Part shown: positions 27,741 to 37,086 of the stretch, one piece after another | How positions within the stretch are numbered: position 1 is the first letter of the stretch | How the letters are laid out: the number at the start of each line of letters is the position of its first letter | Assembly (NCBI GenBank): GCA_016713535.1 | Contig: JADJOY010000018.1 | Coordinates: 62,001 to 126,000 of the forward strand | Direction: 5' to 3' | Origin: Deltaproteobacteria bacterium | GTDB taxonomy: Bacteria; JADJOY01 | DNA: 64,000 nucleotides | Notes under the pieces: generated by a model | What the model was told of the DNA's origin: nothing | Database searches by the model: none | The model's input: the letters and a program-made list of their open reading frames with translations, nothing else | Program-made: the position numbers and the translations under genes

Positions 27741-28409
27741 TCACCCTGGAAACCGCGTCCATTGACCTTGGGAGACCACTCCCACCACGCCATCGACGAC
27801 CTTGATCGCGGTCGCGTCGTCCATCGCGTAGGCCGGGCCGGCGATGTCGGCCGCCCACCGCTGCGCGTGGGGCAGGGTGTTGCCGGGCATCATCGGGTGG
27901 TTCAGGTGCGGGAAGATCGAGAAGTCGACGACGCCGAGCGTCCGGTCGTCCGGCGCGGACCGCCACTCCTGGAAGTAGGCACCGATCCGAGGCGTCATGA
28001 CCATGCTGCCGGCGCTCACGCCTACCCAGACGGTGTGGGTCAGCGACGGTAGAAGCCTCGCCAGTCCCGACTCGCGCATCCAGTGGCACAGGTAGGTCGC
28101 GTCGCCGCCGTCCACGAGCAGCGCGTCGGCCTCCCGCACCCACGGCACCCACCGCTCCTCGCCGATCGTGGGCAGGGCGGTGAGCTCGAGGAGGCCGACC
28201 GACTTCCAGCCGAGGCCCGCCATGGTGTCCCACGGAGGCCCACCGACCACGAAGCCCCGCACCGTGGCCGGCCCGCACATCGGGTGCCCCCACTGCGCCG
28301 TCGGAATGCAGAGCGCGGTGGACTCGCCGATCGGCTTGCCCAGCAGCTCCTCGAGCGCCGAGCGGATGCTCGGGTTGGTGACGCCTCCGGACGTGAGTAG
28401 CAGTTTCAT
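27741..28409 (-). CDS. Peptidase E (S51) / class I amidotransferase-like protein
   Basis: A 222-residue protein: MKLLLTSGGVTNPSIRSALE, ADALLVDGGDATYLCHWMRE and WVGVSAGSMVMTPRIG with Ser132 in the GxSAG nucleophile elbow of S51 dipeptidases (alpha-aspartyl dipeptidase PepE) and cyanophycinase-like proteins. The FPHLNHPMMPGN segment supplies the His region. Length is close to PepE (229 residues). ATG 28409 gives a start right at the first strand. The substrate may be an Asp-containing dipeptide. Confidence 0.85.
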   Translation of the reverse strand: MKLLLTSGGVTNPSIRSALEELLGKPIGESTALCIPTAQWGHPMCGPATVRGFVVGGPPWDTMAGLGWKSVGLLELTALPTIGEERWVPWVREADALLVDGGDATYLCHWMRESGLARLLPSLTHTVWVGVSAGSMVMTPRIGAYFQEWRSAPDDRTLGVVDFSIFPHLNHPMMPGNTLPHAQRWAADIAGPAYAMDDATAIKVVDGVVGVVSQGQWTRFPG

Positions 28410-28536
28410 CGGCTCGATTCCGGGATGATGAGCAGGGAGAGGAACGCTCAGCTTCGTGCCTCGGGCAGACATCGTAATGACACAGTTTGCCGCGCTATGC
28501 CGCTGTGACTGGCGTGCGTCTGATCCGAGTTGCTCG

Positions 28537-29136
28537 TCACCGTGCCCGCCGTGCGCGAATCCTCTCCACCGCGAGTCCAGCCAGCGCAACCAAGAGGACC
28601 ACCGCCGCCACCAGCATGTTCGCCAGGGGTGGTGCGCCGTGGGAGATGGCCGTGTAGAAGCTGATCGCGAGCAGGACGGCGACGAGGAGGGCGAGCCATG
28701 TCTTGGTGGGTGTCAGCGGTCGGCGATCGGGGCCGTCGTCAAGCTTTCCATGAAGAATCTCTCGCAGATGTCGCTCGTGCGTGTCGATACGGGCGGCGAT
28801 AGCCTGCCGTGCGCCGGGCTCGGCGGTCGCGAGCGCCTCGAAATCGGCGATGAGCGCCTGTTTGATCGCTCGTTCCCGCGGACCATCCGGCCCGCTGAGT
28901 CGAGGATCGGCGGCTGGGTCGTACATCACGCCATGGGTCCGGAAGTTCTCTCGCGCCTGTGAGAGCGTCATCCCGTGGTTCGCCACGGACGCTTCCGTCT
29001 CGTCATCGAGCGGCTCGTCCTCCCACCAACAAAGCTCGCAGATCTCGTAGTAGGCCCGCGAGGTGAGCGTGGGATAGCCGCAGCATGGGCACCTCGCTCG
29101 CGAAGGCAGCTCGGTGGATCGAGGAAGTGGGGCCAT
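28537..29136 (-). CDS. CPCC-domain protein with C-terminal membrane segments
   Basis: A 199-residue protein. Residues 16-42 (CPCCGYPTLTSRAYYEICEL then CWWEDE) are the cysteine-rich CPCC domain, with two CxxC-type pairs likely binding zinc; HGMTLSQARENFRTHGV follows, as in family members. Residues 145-190 form two hydrophobic helices (WLALLVAVLLAISFY, NMLVAAVVLLVALAGLA), an addition to the usual stand-alone CPCC domain. CPCC proteins are often cargo or immunity-type proteins near toxin loci; no toxin is seen here. Confidence 0.82.
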   Translation of the reverse strand: MAPLPRSTELPSRARCPCCGYPTLTSRAYYEICELCWWEDEPLDDETEASVANHGMTLSQARENFRTHGVMYDPAADPRLSGPDGPRERAIKQALIADFEALATAEPGARQAIAARIDTHERHLREILHGKLDDGPDRRPLTPTKTWLALLVAVLLAISFYTAISHGAPPLANMLVAAVVLLVALAGLAVERIRARRAR

Positions 29137-29213
29137 CGAGCACGCCTACTCGGCCCGATCGGCTGGCCCGGCATGCGCCGCCGCGCGTCGGTCGGTCGTA
29201 ATTCGCTGTTCGT

Positions 29214-29495
29214 TTACGGCGTGAACTCCACCAGCATGCGCATGGTCTCGACCTTGAGGCCGTCCTCGCGCATGGCGCGCTGGCCTTCGTCGGATTTGAG
29301 CAGCGCCTCGAAGGCCGCCATGTCGGGGATCTCGAGGATGAGGCCCAGCGAGCTCGGGTTGTTGGGGTCGCGGCAGGTCCGGCACTTTACGCCGATCCGC
29401 CCGAACAGCTCGTGCCGGCTGCCGGGGCCCTGCTTCCACGCGTTGGCCCACACAGTGCCGTCTTGAACCTCGTGAAAGACGATCGCGGTGGTCAT
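29214..29495 (-). CDS. Small ABM/NIPSNAP-like ferredoxin-fold protein
   Basis: A 93-residue protein with the single alpha-beta-barrel half-fold of antibiotic-monooxygenase-like dimers: MTTAIVFHEVQDGTVWANAW, LGLILEIPDMAAFEALLKSD and DGLKVETMRMLVEFTP. No catalytic residue is clear. A 5'-deleted near-identical copy lies at 27204-27422 and a 5'-only remnant at 30877-30902, so the gene and its flank have been copied locally. Confidence 0.75.
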   Translation of the reverse strand: MTTAIVFHEVQDGTVWANAWKQGPGSRHELFGRIGVKCRTCRDPNNPSSLGLILEIPDMAAFEALLKSDEGQRAMREDGLKVETMRMLVEFTP

Positions 29496-29648
29496 GGGGA
29501 GCGCCTCCAGGTGGTGCGTGTTCGCGGGGCGGGGGGCCGTCGGGGAGCCATGCGCGCTCGTGCGCCGATTTCCCGCGGGAAATCGGCGCGAGCGAGCGAA
29601 TGGCTACCATGCGAGGAGACCGGGCGCTACTCCGGCGCCGCGCCCAGC

Positions 29649-30359
29649 TCACAACCGCACACCCTGGACGACCCGCGGGATCTCGTCGCCGAAGATCGAG
29701 CGGATGGCTCGCGGCGCGTCGTAGTCGTGTCGCTCGAGCGCTTCGTGCAGCAGCTCCAGCTCCGTTGGCACGTTGCAGACCTGCGTGAGGTAGCGGGCCA
29801 ACGAGGATGGCTCGCGCGTTGCGCGCAGCTCCGGGCGTAGCGAGTGTTCGAGGCGCTGGAGCTGTGAGGCGAAGCCGATGTTCGGAAGGACCTCGGGCCG
29901 CGCCGACCGCACCTGGTCGAACGCTTCGAGAAAGGTCTTGTTCTCCGACTGCATCACCCACGCGATGGCCACCGTGGCGGATCGACTGACTCCGACCTCG
30001 CAATGCACGAGGAGCTTCGCCCGCGCTTCGTCGTCCGCCGCCTTCGCGGCGAACTCGAAGATCCCTGGGAACGTGGCGGAGAGGTCCTCGTGGATCCCGT
30101 CGCGCGCGGGCACGAACAACCACCGGAAGTGCTCGGCCAGGAACGCCACGGTGGAACGCTCGTCCTCGGGCAGGCAACTCACCACGTGGGTGATCCCGGC
30201 CTTCTTCAGCGTGGGCGCATCCTCACGACGCGGCCGAGAGCCCAGGTAGAGCGTCTCCGTGATCTCGCTGAGCAGCGCTCGCTGCAGGGAGAGGGTGAAA
30301 TCCCACTCGAGCCCGAGCCTGGCGAGCAGTCGCTCCGTGAGTCGTTCGCGAAGCCCCAT
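29649..30359 (-). CDS. Dual-specificity protein phosphatase
   Basis: A 236-residue protein with the active-site P-loop VHCEVGVSRSAT (Cys120, Arg126) and a candidate general acid Asp87 in VPARDGIHEDL. ITETLYLGSRPRREDAPTLK and AGITHVVSCLPEDE match the start of eukaryote-like DSP domains. The C-terminal 60 residues (ATREPSSLARYLTQVCNVPT...) are an extension containing a helical repeat-like region. It would remove phosphate from Ser/Thr/Tyr or from a non-protein substrate. Start at ATG 30359. Confidence 0.88.
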   Translation of the reverse strand: MGLRERLTERLLARLGLEWDFTLSLQRALLSEITETLYLGSRPRREDAPTLKKAGITHVVSCLPEDERSTVAFLAEHFRWLFVPARDGIHEDLSATFPGIFEFAAKAADDEARAKLLVHCEVGVSRSATVAIAWVMQSENKTFLEAFDQVRSARPEVLPNIGFASQLQRLEHSLRPELRATREPSSLARYLTQVCNVPTELELLHEALERHDYDAPRAIRSIFGDEIPRVVQGVRL

Positions 30360-30378
30360 CAGCGTCTCGATCGGATGC

Positions 30379-30847
30379 TCACCGCGCTCGCTCCTGTCGT
30401 TCGGGGCGCCGGCGGCCCGACGTCGCGTCAGGATTGGCCAGGAGTATCTGGATGAACGTCAGTCCGAACACGAGATCCCCCGCGAAGGGACGCTGACGAT
30501 CCCACAGGGTCTGCTCCTCCGGATCGGTCCGAGCCGTCAACTTCGCGTAGACCGCCGGCAGGAACCTGCGGCCTGCCCGCACACCGCCCCAGAGGACGAG
30601 CAACACCAAGACGAAGATCGCGGCGGCCTTCCCCAGCGGCTTAGCCAACGCGGGGCGCGAAAGCCCGGCCGCGAAGCCAAAGCGACGAGCCCGCACGGGT
30701 CTCCGGTGACCAGGCGACGCGCAACCAGCGACGAGCGGCCAGCCGTCGTGTGACCCCAGGGAGCAAGATCGCGGCAAACAGGCCGACGATGCCCCTCACG
30801 GCGAGAAGGCCCGCCCACGCGAAGGCGATCGTCCGAGCGATTTGCAT
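30379..30847 (-). pseudogene. Membrane protein, frameshifted
   Basis: Starts at ATG 30847 (MQIARTIAFAWAGLLAVRGI with a first hydrophobic helix) and shifts by one base near 30695, after RVAWSPETR; the continuation in the other frame (ARRFGFAAGLSRPALAKPLG, KAAAIFVLVLLVLWGGVRAG, RRFLPAVYAKLTARTDPEEQ, LVFGLTFIQILLANP) reads as one protein of about 155 residues with three membrane helices. Family not recognised. The join in the run of G and C is a plausible indel. Confidence 0.6.
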
Positions 30848-30876
30848 GGCTCGATCTCAGGTGCGGTCCCGAGCCT

Positions 30877-30902
30877 CGTGAAGGTTGCTCGCGGTGGTCA
30901 TG
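30877..30902 (-). other. 5' remnant of the 29214-type gene
   Basis: The reverse strand reads ATGACCACCGCGAGCAACCT, parallel to the first codons of the intact gene at 29495, then diverges. The downstream flank (cgtgcgccgacttcccgcgg, 30936-30955) also matches the upstream flank of the intact gene. Confidence 0.6.
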
Positions 30903-30984
30903 GGTCGAGGGGGTCCGGAGGAACGATGCGCCATCGTGCGCCGACTTCCCGCGGGAAATCCAGCCGAGCGGGCGCCATGCGCAC

Positions 30985-31825
30985 GCGCGGTGGGCGGCGG
31001 GCTTGCGCCCGCCGCTACGAGCGCTGGCGGGTCGCTCGGGCCGAACGCTGGGTCGGCGACGGAGCGCCGACGCTCCTGGGGGCGGGCGTCGCGTTCTGCG
31101 GAACGCGCGGTGGGCTCGGCGGGCTAGCGCCCGCCGCGACGAGCGCTGGCGGGTCGCTCGGGCCGAACGCTGGGTCGGCGACGGAGCGCCGACGCTCCTG
31201 GGGCGGGCGTCGCGTTCTGCGGAGCGCGCGGCGGCCTGGGCGGGCTGGCGCCCGCCGCGCCGGGCGCTGGCGGGTCGCTCGGGCCGAACGCCGGGTCGGC
31301 GACGGAGCGCCGACGCTCCTGGGGGCGGGCGTCGCGTTCTGCGGAGCGCGGGGTGGGCTCGTCGGGCTTGCCCCCGCCGCGACGAGCGCTGGCGGGTCGC
31401 TCGGGCCGAACGCCGGGTCGGCGACGGAGCGGCGGCGCGCCCGGGGGCGGGCGCGGGGGGCTGGGGAGCGGGCGGCGGGCTCGGCGGGCTTGCGCCCGCC
31501 GCTAGGAGCGCTGGCGGGGCGCTCGGGCCGGACGCCGGGTCGGCGACGGAGCGCCGACGCTCCTGGGGGCGGGCGTCGCGTTCTGCGGAGCGCGCGGCGG
31601 GCTCGGCGGGCTAGGCGCCCGCCGCTACGAGCGCGGTCGCTCGGGCCGAACGCCGGGTCGGAGCGCCGACGGGCGGGCGTCGCGTTGCGAGCCGCGGGCG
31701 CCGACGCTCCTGGGGGGGGCGTCGCGTTCTGCGGGACGCGCGGTGGGCTCGGCGGGCTAGCGCCCGCCGCGACGAGCGCTGGCGGGTCGCTCGGGCCGAA
31801 CGCCGGGTCGGCGACGGAGCAGGGG
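30985..31825 (+). repeat. 122-bp GC-rich array (about seven units, degraded)
   Basis: The mark gagcgctggcgggtcgctcg (gggcgctgg in one unit) begins at 31019, 31141, 31262, 31384, 31506, and again at about 31629 and 31774 in shortened units; spacing is 121-123 bp. Each unit carries gggccgaacgc, gacggagcgccgacgctcct and gcgggct..gcccgccgc palindromes. The last two units are deleted or rearranged. The array covers the region between the frameshifted membrane gene and the DUF4056 gene. Confidence 0.9.
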
Positions 31826-31849
31826 CGAAGCCCCGTGACGCGCCAACGG

Positions 31850-33122
31850 ATGGTTCAGGGGCGTCGGCGCCGGGGCCGAAGACGTCGACGATCGCGCGGC
31901 GCGTCGACTCGATGATCGCGGGAAGTCTTCCTGCGTCACGAGCCGGCTGCCGGGGCGGGGTAGCGGGAAGCCGTTCTCGACGAGCGCGTCATCGACCGCT
32001 CGAACTCGGCGGTGGCGAGGTCGCGAAACGGCGCACCGGCGAGGTCGTCGTGGGCGAAACACCAGCGCCGGGCCGGCGCTGGCACAGCGGGCGAGGGTCT
32101 TCACGCCGCCCTGCGCGCCGGCCGCCGCGTCGTCGAGCCGCCACGGGCGCACCACCGGGCCGGCGTCGAGGTGGCGGCGCTTCACGAGGGTCCAGTCGGG
32201 AATTCGCTTTCCAATCCACCACGCGCCGTCGAGACGGCATGGCGGTCCGCGAATCCTCCCACCGGCACGGCTTCCGAGACGCCGCAGCGCGCGCTCGAGC
32301 CAGGCGTCCATGCTCAGGCCAAGCCTATTCGAGGTCGCTGCGCGCGCCCTTCGCGAACACGATCCCACCGGCGAGGCGGATGCCGAGCTCGTTCGAGTAG
32401 AGATCCTCGGGCGAGAAGGCCGAGAGCTTCTCCGGCCACCCCGCGATCCCCGTGTAGCCGTAGAAGGTGGCGATCTCGTGCCAGATCGAGAGCTGGTAGG
32501 CGAGCCACTGCGCGAGGCCCACCGCCACCGGGATGCGCCCATGCGCGGCCAGCGTCGCGGCCGGGACGGGCCGCACCCGAAGCCGCATGGCGGCGCCCTG
32601 GGGCGGGACCTCGATCGTCGATCCGGTCTCGAGGGTGCGCGCCAGCGCCGCGGCGATCGCGAGCGTGATGTCGGCGTTGTCGCGCACGTGCGCGACGTCG
32701 ATGAACCCGCCGCGGCAGGTGTAGACGAGGCCGTTCTTCTCGTCGCTCACCCGGCCGCGCGGGTCGCCGGGCTGCATCGAGAAAGCCGTTGTCGTAGCGG
32801 TGCGCGCCGAGGTCGTCGGGGCCGAGCAGGTTGCCGAGCTCGACACCCGGGACCGGCACGACCCCGATCGCCACCTCGAGGTCGGTCCCGAACACGCAGC
32901 ACGGGCGTACCGCGTGGGAGCGCGATCTCCGGTATGTCGGCGGCGGCGAGCTCGCTCGCGTCTTCGCTGCTCGTGTCGCCGGAGTGCGGTGGCGAGGTCG
33001 ACGTCGGGCGCGCGGATGGCGCTCGTCACGTCCCACCGCGGGCTCTGGCAGGCCGCGAGGCCCAGGCCAATGCTGACCAGCAGGACGGCGATCGTGTTCG
33101 GTCGGTCGACCTGGCGGTTCAC
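31850..33122 (-). pseudogene. DUF4056-family lipoprotein, several frameshifts
   Basis: Starts with GTG 33122 and a lipoprotein signal (IAVLLVSIGLGLAACQSP, lipobox LAAC). Pieces in different frames join to a normal DUF4056 protein: CCVFGTDLEVAIGVVPVPGV, SDEKNGLVYTCRGGFIDVAH, VRDNADITLAIAAALAR, WHEIATFYGYTGIAGWPEKL, FSPEDLYSNELGIRLAGGIV, MDAWLERALRRLG, KRIPDWTLVKRRHLDAGPVV and ENGFPLPRPGSRLVTQEDFP. At least five single-base shifts (near 33010, 32780, 32325, 32050 and 31940) are needed. Motif conservation across breaks argues for sequence error or very recent decay. Function of the family is unknown; it usually lies next to an outer-membrane protein gene, as here. Confidence 0.75.
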
Positions 33123-33124
33123 GT

Positions 33125-34107
33125 CGTCCGCGGCAGCCGGCTCGGTAGCGCGCCGTCACGCCGGCGACCACGATCTGGACGTCGTCGAAGTTGAAGCCGT
33201 ATTCGGCGACGAGGTCGAAGTGGCGGGCCGAGCGTGGTCGGCACGCCGATCGTGGGGTTCCACGGATGGCGCGGGCCCTGGTCGGCCTCGAAGTCGACGG
33301 TGCCGAGCTCGGCACCTCCACCGTGCTGCGCGCGGTGTTGTCGGTGTCCCAGTAGTTGGCGCCGAGCCACACCCGAAGCGGCACCGTGTCGATCTTGCCG
33401 TTCCAGCCGGCCCGCGCCGATCCCACCAGCGCCGCGAACCGATCCGCGAAGCCGATGTCGGTCTGCGAGTAGTTGGCGTCCACCGTGAGGAAGAAGTCGC
33501 GGTATCCGGTGGCGAGGGTCACCCCGCCTCCCGCGACCACCCGTCGAGGCCGGTGTTCACCGTGAACTCGTACTCGCGCGTGCGGGGCCGCCGGGAACTC
33601 CGTGGTCAGCGTGACCACCCGTGGCTGGTCGATTGGTTGTTCAGGTAGCCGGCCAGCAGATAGACGTCGAAGAACGCAGCAGCCACGCGTCGAGCCGCGC
33701 GATGGCCGCGTTCACCCGCGAGTTGAGCCCAGATCGAGGAAGCGGCTCACCGACTGCTCCGGGGCCGCCGTTCACCGCGAGCCGCACGTCGTCGACCCGG
33801 ATGTCGCGCGCCAGGTAGTTGTAGATCATGCCGAAGCCGAACGGCGCAGGCAGCCCGTAGCCGCGCTCCTTCGCTTCCTCGGCCACGAAGGGGAGGAACG
33901 AGGTCCAGCGCTCGTCGGGGCGGGCTCGAAGCCGCCGGTGGCGGGGCCGCATCGGACGCAACGGTCGTGGCGGCGTCGGTGGGGTTCTCGCGCGGAAGCT
34001 CGCCGATCCCGTAGCCGCCCTGCGCGTGCCGCGGTCGCCACGCTCACGCCGAGCACCAACGCCAGCGCGTGGACGCACAACCGCCGGTGCAGGTCAGGCC
34101 GAGGCAT
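33125..34107 (-). pseudogene. Outer-membrane beta-barrel protein, frameshifted
   Basis: Starts at ATG 34107 with a signal peptide (LHRRLCVHALALVLGVSVAT, ARA). In-frame pieces: ERWTSFLPFVAEEAKERGYG, LPAPFGFGMIYNYLARDIRV, NSRVNAAIARLDAWLLR, then after a shift FDVYLLAGYLNNQSTT, and later strands DFFLTVDANYSQTDIGFADR, GKIDTVPLRVWLGANYWDTD and HFDLVAEYGFNFDDVQIVVA ending in GVTARY. Alternating hydrophobic/polar strands with aromatic girdle residues indicate a barrel. Three or more single-base shifts are needed (about 34045, 33935, 33670, 33550). It directly precedes the DUF4056 gene on the same strand. Confidence 0.7.
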
Positions 34108-34260
34108 CGCGAGGTGGCGGGCGAGCACTGGCGCGAATCGTCGCATCGAGCCCGTCCCGGAGGCACAACAGATAGCACGCGGCGAAGCCCTTCCAGCCTG
34201 CACTTACGGGCAGGTACGGCTGTCGAGACGGAGGGATTCCGTGTAACGTCCGAGACCTCG

Positions 34261-35368
34261 ATGAACGGCGCATGGCAGCCCGATCGCGAGCTTCGAGCGG
34301 CGGCTCTCGGCTCGCCTCCTCGACGTCCTCATCCGCGCCGGCCTGATCGGCCTGATGACGGCGCTCTGCTACGCCGTCTTCGCTCCGTTCCTGACGCTGA
34401 TGGGGTGGGCGCTGATCCTCGCGGTGACGCTCCATCCGCTCCATCGCGCGCTCGCGAGCAAGCTCGGCGGGCGGTCGGGCCGTCGCCACGCTGCTCGTGA
34501 TCGTGGGCATCGTGGTCATCCTCGTCCCGGCCGGGCTCCTCATGGACTCGTTCGGCACGTCCGTGAGCGGCCTCGCACACGCGGTGCAGGACAACACGCT
34601 CCAGGTTCCGCCGCCGCGCGCCGGAGTCGAGAGCTGGCCGGTCGTCGGCGAGCGGCTCCACGCGCTCTGGTCGAGGGCGCACGACGACCTGCCCGCCGTC
34701 CTCGAGAGCCTGCAACCGAAGCTCGGCGACCTCACCCGCAAGGCGCTCGCGATCGTCGCGAGCAACGGCGCCGGCAGTATCAAGTTCCTCGCGTTGTTCA
34801 TCGTCGCGGGGATCGTGCCTGCGCATGAGCCAGCCACGCCGGAGAGCGCCGCACGCGTGCGATCTCCGAGCGCATCATGGGGCCGGGTAGCGGAGAGACC
34901 TTCGCGAAGCTCGCCGCCACGACGATCCGCGCCGTCGCGCAGGGAGTGGTCGGCATCGCCTTCGTGCAGGCGCTGCTGGTCGGACTCGCGCTGCTCGTCG
35001 CGGGCGTGCCGTGGGCCGGCGTGCTCGCCGCCATCACGCTGGTGGTGAGCATCGCGCAGGTGCCGGCGTTGATCGTGACGCTGCCGGCGATCGGCTACAT
35101 CTGGTCGAGCGGCCACTACGGCACGGCCGCGGCCGTGACCTACACGGTGCTGCTGCTCTTGTCGGGGATGGCGGACAACGTCCTCAGCCGATCCCTGCTC
35201 GGGCGCGGCGTCGACGCGCCGATGCCGATCATCCTGCTCGGCGCGCTGGGCGGGATGGCGACCGGCGGGATCCTCGGCATGTTCGTCGGCGCGACGCTGC
35301 TCGCGCTCGGCTACGAGATCTTCATGAGGTGGGTCGCGAGCGATCCTGACGCCGAGGTGGCGTCCTAG
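34261..35368 (+). pseudogene. AI-2E/PerM-family transporter, frameshifted
   Basis: Three overlapping frames assemble into one PerM-family permease: LTLMGWALILAVTLHPLHRA, then MIVGIVVILVPAGLLMDSFG, ALWSRAHDDLPAVLESLQPK, LAIVASNGAGSIKFLALFIV, and finally VGIAFVQALLVGLALLVAGV, then PALIVTLPAIGYIWSSGHYG, LSRSLLGRGVDAPMPIILLG and the end GGMATGGILGMFVGATLLAL. Shifts occur near 34290, 34475 and 34815. About eight membrane segments and normal length (about 370 residues). The family exports autoinducer-2 or acts as Na+/H+ antiporter; substrate unknown. Confidence 0.8.
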
Positions 35369-35404
35369 CGGCGAGGTCGCTGCGAGCGTGTGAACCAATC
35401 GAAT

Positions 35405-35500
35405 TCGTGGAGTCCTACGCGGGGGCTCGGACGCCCCCGCGCTACGAAAACTGCCGTAGCGACGGGGGTTCCATCCGCCGTCGAAGGCCTGCTCGACGAC
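35405..35500 (+). repeat. Palindromic modules
   Basis: gcgggggctcggacgcccccgcgctacg and cgtagcgacgggggttccatccgccgtcg lie between the transporter and DUF1398 genes. Both also occur at other gaps (24100-24270, 57960-58025). The rest of the gap to 35626 shows nothing else. Confidence 0.8.
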
Positions 35501-35626
35501 AGATCGGTCCTCCGAGCCGATGGATTCACAGGCTCAGCGCGACGCCTGGGCGCGGGATCGCGGGCAGGCTTTTCATCGGGACGGGTGCGGGCGGGACGTG
35601 AACGCCCGTCGTTCCGGGTCCCACCG

Positions 35627-36034
35627 TCAGGCCTCCGCCGGCTTTGCGCCGGGGAACCACTCGACGTGTTGATCGCCCTGTCGGCCGAGGTACGTGACTC
35701 GCTGTCCGCGAAGGAACGCGAAATACCCGTGCACGCCGGCCCGCACGGCGCGTTCACAGAACGCGCGGAACTTCTGTCCGTGCTGCTGGCTGTCCAGGAT
35801 CGCCGCTTTCAATCCGGCGGTGTCGAAGTCCTGTGCGATGGAGCGCAGGTCTTCGAAGGAGAGCGGCGCGGTCACGGCGGCACCGGCGGCGCTGTAGAAG
35901 GTGAAGGAGCGGGTGGCGAAGTCCACGTGGTAGCACTCGACCCCGTTCGCCATGAGTTTCCGGACGATCTCGGGGAACGGCATCGACCCATCCACCGTGG
36001 CTCGCGCCAGGGCGGTGACTTCCTCTGCGTTCAT
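35627..36034 (-). CDS. DUF1398 family protein
   Basis: A 135-residue protein: MNAEEVTALARATVDGSMPF, MANGVECYHVDFATRSFTFY and VHGYFAFLRGQRVTYLGRQG, the conserved YxVDFxxRxxxYY-type and GxxxYxAFLxGxxVxYxGR motifs of DUF1398. Function unknown. The ATG overlaps the stop of the GNAT gene by four bases, so both are translated from one transcript. Length is normal. Confidence 0.85.
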   Translation of the reverse strand: MNAEEVTALARATVDGSMPFPEIVRKLMANGVECYHVDFATRSFTFYSAAGAAVTAPLSFEDLRSIAQDFDTAGLKAAILDSQQHGQKFRAFCERAVRAGVHGYFAFLRGQRVTYLGRQGDQHVEWFPGAKPAEA

Positions 36035-36602
36035 GTCAGGCCTCTCGTCGACAAGCGCTTCGACATCGGGATGATCGGGATACTCAGCCCACCACCGAGA
36101 TCGAAGTCGATGGGATCCGCCTCGATGTACCCGAACGCCCGGTAGAGGCGCCTTCCAGGCTCGGTCGCGCCCAGCGACACCGACCGGAATCCAGCCGCCA
36201 GGGCCTGGCTCTCGCAATGACCCAGTAGGCGCGAGCCCAGCCCCTGGCGGGCATACGCCGGCTTCACGAAGAAGGCTCGAATGCGCGCGGGATCCACACC
36301 GGGGCGAAGGCGGGTCGCATCCCGCGCCGAGCGGCTGTCCGACCCGAAGAGCGTGCTCCGGAAGCTCCATCCGCCGCACGCCGCCAGCTCGCCGTCCACA
36401 GCGACGAGAAAGTAGGTGCCGTCCTCGATGAGCTGCGTATCGAGCCCCCACGCGCTTCCGAGCGCCGCTTCGATGATCTCGGCGGGGTAGTCCGACCTCC
36501 CGAGCGCGCGCGCGGACTCCGCGATCAGCTCGAGATGTCGGCGGCATCCGCCGCCAGCGCGCGCCGGATCGTGATCGTCGGTTCAGCCAGATGCAGGATC
36601 AC
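36031..36602 (-). pseudogene. GNAT acetyltransferase, one frameshift
   Basis: The acetyl-CoA loop is ARQGLGSRLL, preceded by ARIRAFFVKPAY and followed by LGATEPGRRLYRAFGYIEAD, a complete GNAT core. The N-terminal part (EPTITIRRALAADAADI) is in another frame; a single missing base near 36541 (aca-tctcgag) separates it from ELIAESARALGRSDYPAEII. GTG 36602 gives about 190 residues. Acetyl acceptor unknown. Coupled to DUF1398 by a four-base overlap. Confidence 0.8.
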
Positions 36603-36668
36603 CTGTGGTGCGAGGCGTTGGCGGGTGCAGCGTCGCGCTCGCTCCGATATCTACGGGCTCGCGTGCCG

Positions 36669-36973
36669 TCACGCTTCAGCGGCGAGCTCGGCGCACTGCC
36701 CTCCCGCGCAGGTTTTCGGACCCCTGGTCGCTCGCGGCTCTAGACGGTCCACCTCGGCCGGCTCGACATCGGGAACCCTGGTCAAAGCCGCAGGAACGCA
36801 CCGCGTACTTTCCTCTCGCACGAGCGGGCCAGGTACTCCTCGGTCAACAGCGCCGACATCTTCTCGCCGACCGCGGCGCTGATGAGCTGATTGATCGAGA
36901 CGCCTTCCTGCTCGGCGACCTCACCGAGGCGCCGATGAAGGGACTCCGGTAGGCGAAGGCTGAGGGTGCTCAT
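36669..36973 (-). pseudogene. HicB/Arc-like antitoxin, frameshifted, no toxin seen
   Basis: MSTLSLRLPESLHRRLGEVA, EQEGVSINQLISAAVGEKMS and ALLTEEYLA are a ribbon-helix-helix antitoxin of the HicB/toxin-antitoxin type. The frame ends early at 36782, but the usual continuation LTRVPDVEPAEVDRLE is present in another frame directly after it, so one indel near 36795 is likely. No HicA or other toxin is adjacent; the 36603-36668 stretch upstream of the GNAT gene is too short for one. Confidence 0.7.
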
Positions 36974-37086
36974 GGTTCGATCCTCGCGAGCATCTGTTGT
37001 GGCGACCACACCTCGGGTCCGAGCAGGATGGTCATGGGCGCGATCGAGACGGCGGCCGCATTCGCGGCGCACGGCATAACCCAGCC

